Made by a program: the position numbers and the translations under genes
Shown here: positions 21,004 to 25,583 of the stretch, in pieces
Layout of the letters: every line of letters begins with the position of its first letter
Numbering within the stretch: the stretch's first letter is position 1
The notes under the pieces: model-generated
What the model was told of the DNA's origin: nothing
The model's database searches: none
What the model saw: the letters and a program-made list of their open reading frames with translations, nothing else
Virus record (IMG/VR): IMGVR_UViG_3300048816_000006
Location: 1 to 25,583 of that record
Source of the DNA: a virus
Direction: 5' to 3' (one strand)
Length of the DNA: 25,583 nt

Positions 21004-22275
21004 GTGATCCAGGTGCCGGCTCCTTCGCCTCCAGTTGGGGTGTACCCGAAGTGCACACAGCTTCTCCAGGCCGGCAAGGAGGCCGGGGGCTTCGGGGTCA
21101 CTCCCGCTCAGACCGCGTTCATGTCGGTGCCGATCGTCGACTTCAAGCCGGACAACAAGATCACCTGGGTTGAGGACGGGTCGATGTGGGGCGACTTCAC
21201 GCGCACCCACAACATCCAGCCCGGCCCGGAGTGGGCTGAGTCCGAGATCGCCGAGAGCCCCCTCTACCCCGACTCGATCGGGCCGTTCCTGTACTGCCTG
21301 ATGGGCGACTACGTGGCGGCCGGGACCGCGGCAACGCCGACCTGGACGAGTTCGGCGGCACTGGCCGCGGGGGCGACGAGCATCCCCGTCACGTCCGGCT
21401 CGGTCGCGGTGGCCGGGACCTTCGTCCAGGTCGACACCGCGCTCAACAGCGAGGTCGTGACGGTCGGCACGGGGAGCACGGCGACGAACATCGTGCTCAG
21501 CGCTTCGACGCCGCTGCGGTTCAGCCACCTGACCACTATCGCCGTGGTGACTTCCGTCGCACCGTTCAGCCACACCTTCAGCCTCCTGAACCCCTATGGC
21601 AGCACCGGGGTCGTCACCGGGCAGGGGCCGAGCTACAGCATCATCCACCGCAACAACATCCCCGGCAGCGGAAACAACTACTCCTGGCTGTTCCCGTACG
21701 GCTGCATGTCCGAGATCACCATCAACATGAAGGCGTCGGGGATCCTCACCTGGTCCGGCAAGGTGACGAGCTACATCAAGGCGTACCCGAGCTTCGCCCC
21801 GGTGCCCGCCTTCTCGTCCGTGAACATGATCCCCGGATGGAAGTCCACGACAACGGTCGCGTCCACGCAGCTCAATAACATCACCGTGTGGTCGTGCACG
21901 CTGACCAGGCAGGTAAAGCCGTACCCCACGGGGGACGGCTACCAGCAGCCCTACCTGATCGGCCGGGGGAACTTCGACGCCGCGTTCAAGCTGAGCTACT
22001 CGCCGGCGCTGGACGAGACCGCCGTCACGAACATGCTGACGAACGCGCAGCCGACCCTGGCATGGTCGGTCAGCAACGGGGGATCCGGCGCGGGTCTCGC
22101 GTCGTTCGCCCTTGCCGCGGCCAACGCGGCATACAAGCAGACGCCGATGACGGGGGATGAGTTCTTCGGCTTCGACGTCTCGGGTGACCTGGTCGGCAAC
22201 GTGACTAACGCCGGGAATTCAGGTGGCCGCTCTCCGTGTTCCATCACGCTCCAGAACGCCATCTCTTCTTACTAA
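21004..22275 (+). CDS. major tail tube protein with inserted beta domain, 423 aa
   Basis: The product has the features of a siphovirus tail tube protein: a start with SPPVGVYPKCTQLLQ, DFKPDNKITWVEDGSMWGDF and GPEWAESEIAESPLYPDSIG in the first part, and FPYGCMSEITINMKASGILT and GNFDAAFKLSYSPALDETAV in the second. Typical family members are 170-350 aa. About residues 105-200 (Thr/Ala/Ser/Val-rich, strand-like) look like an insertion. GTG 21004 is the likely start, with AAAGG close by; GTG 21013 is an alternative. It polymerises into the tail tube. The terminator before it and hairpin after it bracket the gene. Confidence 0.8.
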   Translation: MIQVPAPSPPVGVYPKCTQLLQAGKEAGGFGVTPAQTAFMSVPIVDFKPDNKITWVEDGSMWGDFTRTHNIQPGPEWAESEIAESPLYPDSIGPFLYCLMGDYVAAGTAATPTWTSSAALAAGATSIPVTSGSVAVAGTFVQVDTALNSEVVTVGTGSTATNIVLSASTPLRFSHLTTIAVVTSVAPFSHTFSLLNPYGSTGVVTGQGPSYSIIHRNNIPGSGNNYSWLFPYGCMSEITINMKASGILTWSGKVTSYIKAYPSFAPVPAFSSVNMIPGWKSTTTVASTQLNNITVWSCTLTRQVKPYPTGDGYQQPYLIGRGNFDAAFKLSYSPALDETAVTNMLTNAQPTLAWSVSNGGSGAGLASFALAAANAAYKQTPMTGDEFFGFDVSGDLVGNVTNAGNSGGRSPCSITLQNAISSY

Positions 22276-22279
22276 GCGC

Positions 22280-22305
22280 AGGTCAGGCGGCTGGCTGCCT
22301 GACCT
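22280..22305 (+). terminator. hairpin after the tail tube gene
   Basis: AGGTCAGGC (22280-22288) and GCCTGACCT (22297-22305) pair perfectly, and inner bases add two more pairs. No T tract follows, so termination would be weak or factor-dependent. A second small hairpin (CTCG-AAAG-CGAG, about 22309-22320) follows. Such structures after tail tube genes can lower expression of the chaperones. Confidence 0.5.
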
Positions 22306-22325
22306 CCCCTCGAAAGCGAGCATGA

Positions 22326-22820
22326 ATGCACCTTCCACTGCCAGGCGGCCACGCCGAGCTGGCTGACCCTAAGATCCTGACGCCGGACCACCAGGATCTG
22401 TACCAGGATCTTCTCGCCGAGATCCAGGAGCAGAAGGAGCAGGCCGTCATCGACGCGGCCATGGCGGCGCACCCGGGGATGATCCCGGACCCCGACGCCC
22501 CCGCCCCCAAGGTCCGGCTGACCCGCAAGGACCTGAAGCCCCTGCATGACCTGACGCTCGCGCTGGTCGTCCAGGAGATCTCGTTCGCCGGGATCCTCCC
22601 GTGGGACGCCGGATCGCGGGGGCGGCTCTGCGCAGCGGGCGGCCTCGGGGCGTGGAACGCGCTGCTGAACTCCATGGCCCCGTACTTCACGCTGCTCCTG
22701 GGGAACACCCCAAAAGAGACCCCGACTTCGGGCACCACCTCCGCGAGTACATCCTCAGGAACTGCCGCTGCCCCCCCGGCGGACTCTCCCCCGGAGTCAT
22801 CCGCCGTGCCCAGTTCATAG
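22326..22820 (+). CDS. tail assembly chaperone (short form, G-type), 164 aa
   Basis: The zero-frame product starts MHLPLPGGHAELADPKILTP and is helical (YQDLLAEIQEQKEQAVIDAA, RLTRKDLKPLHDLTLALVVQ). Its last part is low-complexity Ser/Thr/Pro, read past the slip site. This is the phage lambda gpG-like protein made before the tape measure. Together with the frameshifted form it coats the tape measure during tail assembly. The ATG has only a weak upstream site. Position after the tail tube and before the tape measure, plus the slippery heptamer, support the call. Confidence 0.85.
   Translation: MHLPLPGGHAELADPKILTPDHQDLYQDLLAEIQEQKEQAVIDAAMAAHPGMIPDPDAPAPKVRLTRKDLKPLHDLTLALVVQEISFAGILPWDAGSRGRLCAAGGLGAWNALLNSMAPYFTLLLGNTPKETPTSGTTSASTSSGTAAAPPADSPPESSAVPSS
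22709..22715 (+). promoter_or_regulatory. -1 ribosomal frameshift site CCCAAAA
   Basis: The heptamer reads C CCA AAA in the zero frame, the X XXY YYZ arrangement required for simultaneous tRNA slippage. The -1 frame continues open to 22927. It lies near the end of the conserved region of the chaperone gene, the usual site for tail chaperone frameshifts. Confidence 0.85.
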
Positions 22821-22927
22821 CGGAAGGCTGGGCCAGCCCTCCGCCCCTTGACCAGATCCCGCTCGACGTGATGCTGGTGCTGCCCGCGGTGGCGCGCGTC
22901 ATCAGGTCAATCGGGGGAGGCCGCTGA
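22712..22927 (+). CDS. frameshifted extension of the tail assembly chaperone (GT-type)
   Basis: After a -1 slip at CCCAAAA the ribosome reads from 22712 in the new frame: KRDPDFGHHLREYILRNCRC, then PPGGLSPGVIRRAQFIAEGW, and ends RVIRSIGGGR. The fused protein is 200 aa. The extension has the RDPDF start and helical content common in chaperone T-domains of actinophages. No independent start is expected. The stop overlaps the next ATG (TGATG). Confidence 0.85.
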   Translation, partial: KRDPDFGHHLREYILRNCRCPPGGLSPGVIRRAQFIAEGWASPPPLDQIPLDVMLVLPAVARVIRSIGGGR

Positions 22928-23358
22928 TGGACCTCGCCGAAGGTGCCGCCGCATGGCGTCGTGTCGCCGAGCGCGCCGAGGAATCCCTGGCCGTCGACTG
23001 CGCGAAAGCCGCAGCGAAGGAGTTCCGTGCAGCGCTGGACATCACCGTTCCGGTCCTGTCCGGTGACCTGCGTGACTCGATGCACGTCTTCAGCGTCGAG
23101 GGAGACGGCGAGCATGCTATCGCCATCATCGGGTCCGAGCTGATCTACGCGAAGTTTCGCAATGACGGCGGCACTATCACCCGGAAGAAGGGACGCCCCG
23201 CCGTGCTGGGCACTCCCGCAACCGGGTTCTTCGGCAAGGGTAATCCGGCGACAGTCACCCAGGTCGGCAGCCAGTACATGCAGCGCGCCGAGGAGTGGTC
23301 CGATGGGCCATTGCAGGCGGCGATAAGAGGCGTGGTAGTCGAGTACTTCACCATCTGA
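22927..23358 (+). CDS. HK97 gp10-like minor tail/neck protein, 143 aa
   Basis: ATG 22927 shares its A with the previous stop. The pattern ITVPVLSGDLRDSMHVF, then IYAKFRNDGGTITRKKGRP and VGSQYMQRAEEWSD, fits the HK97 gp10-like family (helix, SG-Lr-S turn, Y-A-f-x-n-GG, and a late helix). Those proteins normally lie between the adaptor and the tail terminator. Here it lies between the chaperones and the tape measure, which is unusual. The family call is by eye. Confidence 0.55.
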   Translation: MDLAEGAAAWRRVAERAEESLAVDCAKAAAKEFRAALDITVPVLSGDLRDSMHVFSVEGDGEHAIAIIGSELIYAKFRNDGGTITRKKGRPAVLGTPATGFFGKGNPATVTQVGSQYMQRAEEWSDGPLQAAIRGVVVEYFTI

Positions 23359-23404
23359 CCAGCCTTTCTCTCGCTGATTCTTTACCGCGCGCGGGGGTGA
23401 TTCC

Positions 23405-25583
23405 GTGGCGATCAGTGAGCAGATCGAGGTCGGCGTCGCCGGTCTCGGCACGGTCGATGACCTGGCGGGCGCTCTCGACAAGGCCTCCGAGGCTGCGGGG
23501 AAGCTCAAGGACGAGCTCGCTTCCATCGGTGCCGGGTCGGACATGTCGGCAGGGGCCGGCAAGTTCGCCGCCGCCTGGGATGACGCGGCCGGGCAGGTCT
23601 CCGCGAGCATCGACAAGATCGCCTCCGCGATGGGGAAGCTTGACGACCTCGGGGCGACGGCAGGTGCGGCTGGCCCGGACAAGCTGGTCGCGTCGTGGGA
23701 TGACGCCGCTGCCGGTATCGGCGCGAGCATCGACAAGATCGCGGCCGGGGCCGGGAAACTGGACGACGTCGGGGCCGGGGCCTCTGCGGCAGCCGATGAG
23801 ATCAAGGGCCTCGGCGCGGCCGGGGACACCGCGGCCGAGGGGCTGGCCGGGGCCGCTGACGCGGGGAAGGGCCTCGCGGGCACCCTGGACGGGCTCGCAG
23901 GGTCAGGGGCCGGTGCCGGGGATGCACTGAAGGGTGCCGGGGCCGGGGCTGACGCCTACGCCGCCCAGCTGGCCTCGCTGCGGGCCGAGATGGCCGCCAC
24001 TGCCGCCGAGATGGACAAGACGACCGCGAGCATCGCGGCGAGCTCGGGCGGCAACGACGCGTCGATCGCCATGGGGCAGCGGCTGAACACCGCTGCGGCG
24101 AAGGACGCCAGCGATGACGCGGTAGCGGCGCAGGCAGCAACGTCGAAGCAGGCAGCAGCCGATGCGGCGGCGGCCGAGGAGTCCGCAGGCAAGTATCACA
24201 TGCTCGCCCTGGGCGGGGCGGTTGCCCTGGGCTATGGCGTTGACCTCGCCGCGAGGCTCCAGACGCAGGTTACGCGGCTGTATACGACGGCGGGCGAGAG
24301 CGCGAAGAACCTGCCGATGATGACTGCGGGCATCCTGGCGCTGTCCGGGCAGACGAACACCAGCCAGGCTCAGCTCGGCCAGGGCGCCTACATGGCCGAG
24401 AGCGCGGGATACCACGGGCAGAACGCGCTAGGCGTCCTCAAGGCCGCCGCCGAGGGGGCGCAGGCGGAAGGGGCGCCCCTCAGCGAGACCACGAACGCGC
24501 TGACGAGCCTGATGAACGCCTACGGGGTGCCCAAGGGCCAGTCCGACTCGCAGGCCGCGATGACCGACATGGACCAGATCATCGCGATGGTCTCGCGCGG
24601 CAAGATGACAATGTCTCAGGCCGTCTCCGCGCTCCCCTCGGTGCTTCCCGCAGCATCGGCCGCCAAGCTCTCATTCGCCGACGTGGGCGGCGCGCTGTCC
24701 ACGATGACGTCGATGGGCGCGTCTCCTGACCGGGCCGCGCAGAACCTCTCTCACGTCATCACGTCGATCATGAACCCGAGCGGCGTGCAGACCAAGGAGC
24801 AGCAGCAGCTCGGGCTCAACCCGGTCCAGATCGAGAACGACCTCGGCAAGCAGGGCCTCACGGGAACTCTCACCGAGCTGTCCGACACGGTGATGAAGAG
24901 TATGGGCCCCGCCGGGGACGTCCTGTTCAAGACGTTCAACCAGTCCAAGAGCGCGGCTGCCGACGCATCCGTGATGATCTCGGCGATGCCCCCGGCTATC
25001 AAGGGCGTGGCGCAGGCGTACGCGGACGGGAAGACCACGGCGAAGGAGTGGAACGCCGAGGTTTTCTCCGGGTCGGAGTCGGCGGCGAACAAGAACCTGC
25101 TCCAGCAGTTCGCGACGACGGAGAACCAGTCCAAGGGCTTCAATGACCTGCTGAAGACCGGCGCTCCCGATGTGCAGACGTACGCGGCGGCGATGGACAA
25201 GCTGCTGGGCGGCCAGACCGGGCTGAATGTCGCGATGGAGCTCACCGGCCAGCACATGCCGGTGATGAAGTCGAACACGGACGCGATCGCGGACGCGGCC
25301 AAGCACGCCGGCGACAACGTGATGGGCTGGTCGGCGGTCACGGACACGCTGGGCTTCAAGCTCGGGAGCTTCGAGAAGCAGGCGCAGGCTGTCGCCACCG
25401 AGGCCGGGCAGGTGGCGCTCCCGGCCCTGACGGGCCTGATGAAGGGCCTGGGCGACGTCGGCGGCTTCCTGGCGAGCAATCCCGAGGTCACTAAGCCTCT
25501 CCTTGAAGCGGGCGGCCTGATCGCCGGCGTCACGGTCGCCAGCAAGGTCGCCAGCGCCGGGACAACGGCCCTGGCCAGCGTCG
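23405..25583 (+). CDS. tape measure protein, 5' part (open at window end)
   Basis: GTG 23405 has GGGGGTG upstream and 726 codons run in frame to the edge with no stop. The product starts VAISEQIEVGVAGLGTVDDL. It is rich in Ala, Gly and helical heptads to about residue 260, followed by a hydrophobic stretch (YHMLALGGAVALGYGVDLAA). Next comes the TP901-type core region (NLPMMTAGILALSGQTNTSQ, MVSRGKMTMSQAVSALPSVL, ALSTMTSMGASPDRAAQNLS). Tape measures set tail length and help DNA exit. The gene follows the tail chaperones, as in other siphoviruses. A 40-residue internal repeat is listed separately. Confidence 0.9.
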   Translation, partial: MAISEQIEVGVAGLGTVDDLAGALDKASEAAGKLKDELASIGAGSDMSAGAGKFAAAWDDAAGQVSASIDKIASAMGKLDDLGATAGAAGPDKLVASWDDAAAGIGASIDKIAAGAGKLDDVGAGASAAADEIKGLGAAGDTAAEGLAGAADAGKGLAGTLDGLAGSGAGAGDALKGAGAGADAYAAQLASLRAEMAATAAEMDKTTASIAASSGGNDASIAMGQRLNTAAAKDASDDAVAAQAATSKQAAADAAAAEESAGKYHMLALGGAVALGYGVDLAARLQTQVTRLYTTAGESAKNLPMMTAGILALSGQTNTSQAQLGQGAYMAESAGYHGQNALGVLKAAAEGAQAEGAPLSETTNALTSLMNAYGVPKGQSDSQAAMTDMDQIIAMVSRGKMTMSQAVSALPSVLPAASAAKLSFADVGGALSTMTSMGASPDRAAQNLSHVITSIMNPSGVQTKEQQQLGLNPVQIENDLGKQGLTGTLTELSDTVMKSMGPAGDVLFKTFNQSKSAAADASVMISAMPPAIKGVAQAYADGKTTAKEWNAEVFSGSESAANKNLLQQFATTENQSKGFNDLLKTGAPDVQTYAAAMDKLLGGQTGLNVAMELTGQHMPVMKSNTDAIADAAKHAGDNVMGWSAVTDTLGFKLGSFEKQAQAVATEAGQVALPALTGLMKGLGDVGGFLASNPEVTKPLLEAGGLIAGVTVASKVASAGTTALASV
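23576..23773 (+). repeat. 40-residue internal repeat in the tape measure protein
   Basis: Two units begin with WDDAA at residues 58 and 98, 120 bases apart. Over 26 aligned residues, 18 are identical, including ASIDKIA and GKLDD. A weaker echo of the pattern continues before and after. Repeats of 11 or 18 residues are more usual in tape measures. Confidence 0.6.

Noticed and set aside
22322-22366. ATG four bases before the chaperone start (ATGAATG)
   Set aside because: The frame stops after 14 codons; the chaperone uses ATG 22326.
22687-23883. 398-codon minus-strand frame over chaperone and tape measure
   Set aside because: Pro/Ala/Ser-rich antisense shadow.
1-25583. CRISPR arrays, tRNA genes, insertion sequences
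   Set aside because: No evenly spaced repeats, tRNA-like cloverleaf or transposase gene was seen on either strand by eye.

Overview
The window looks like the left part of the late (structural) region of an actinobacterial siphovirus or prophage. Very high GC, heavy GTG use as start codon, G-rich ribosome-binding sites and TAGGCT/TAGGGT-type leaderless promoters all suggest a Streptomyces-like, high-GC Actinomycetota host. No integrase, repressor, replication or lysis gene is recognisable, so phage, prophage and phage-plasmid cannot be told apart from this window alone.

Region 1 (1-3601) is a plus-strand operon of overlapping genes. It opens with the end of an unknown gene and a GCTCAAA repeat array. 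Then come a 203-aa unknown protein, a DUF2637 (SpdB-like) membrane protein, a YdjM/DUF457-type membrane hydrolase, a 64-residue zinc-finger protein and two probable DNA-binding proteins. Region 2 (3602-6105) holds an HNH endonuclease with its own promoter, a small one-helix membrane protein and a 333-aa Cys-rich protein, and ends in a promoter followed at once by a terminator-like hairpin.

Region 3 (6106-8254) has a HTH protein, then a chain of very short genes, mostly joined by overlapping stop and start codons; two carry Ig-like beta-strand motifs. Region 4 (8255-8524) is non-coding with two perfect inverted repeats, just before the terminase. Region 5 (8525-25583) is the packaging, head and tail module: TerS, TerL, SPP1 gp6-type portal, six small genes, MuF-like protein, scaffold, major capsid protein, head-tail proteins, tail tube, two tail chaperones joined by a -1 frameshift at CCCAAAA, an HK97 gp10-like protein, and the start of the tape measure, which runs off the end.

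Two minus-strand units interrupt this module: one gene (15043-15873) between MuF and scaffold with its own leaderless promoter, and a two-gene unit (20597-20062) between the tail terminator and a small structural gene. Both sit where temperate phages often carry cargo (moron) genes, and neither product is recognised. With the non-coding element before the terminase and the promoter-terminator pair at 6010-6091, they are the best candidates for undescribed biology here. Terminator-like hairpins also lie directly before the capsid and tail tube genes and after the tail tube gene, which suggests that transcription of the late operon is controlled by termination and read-through.
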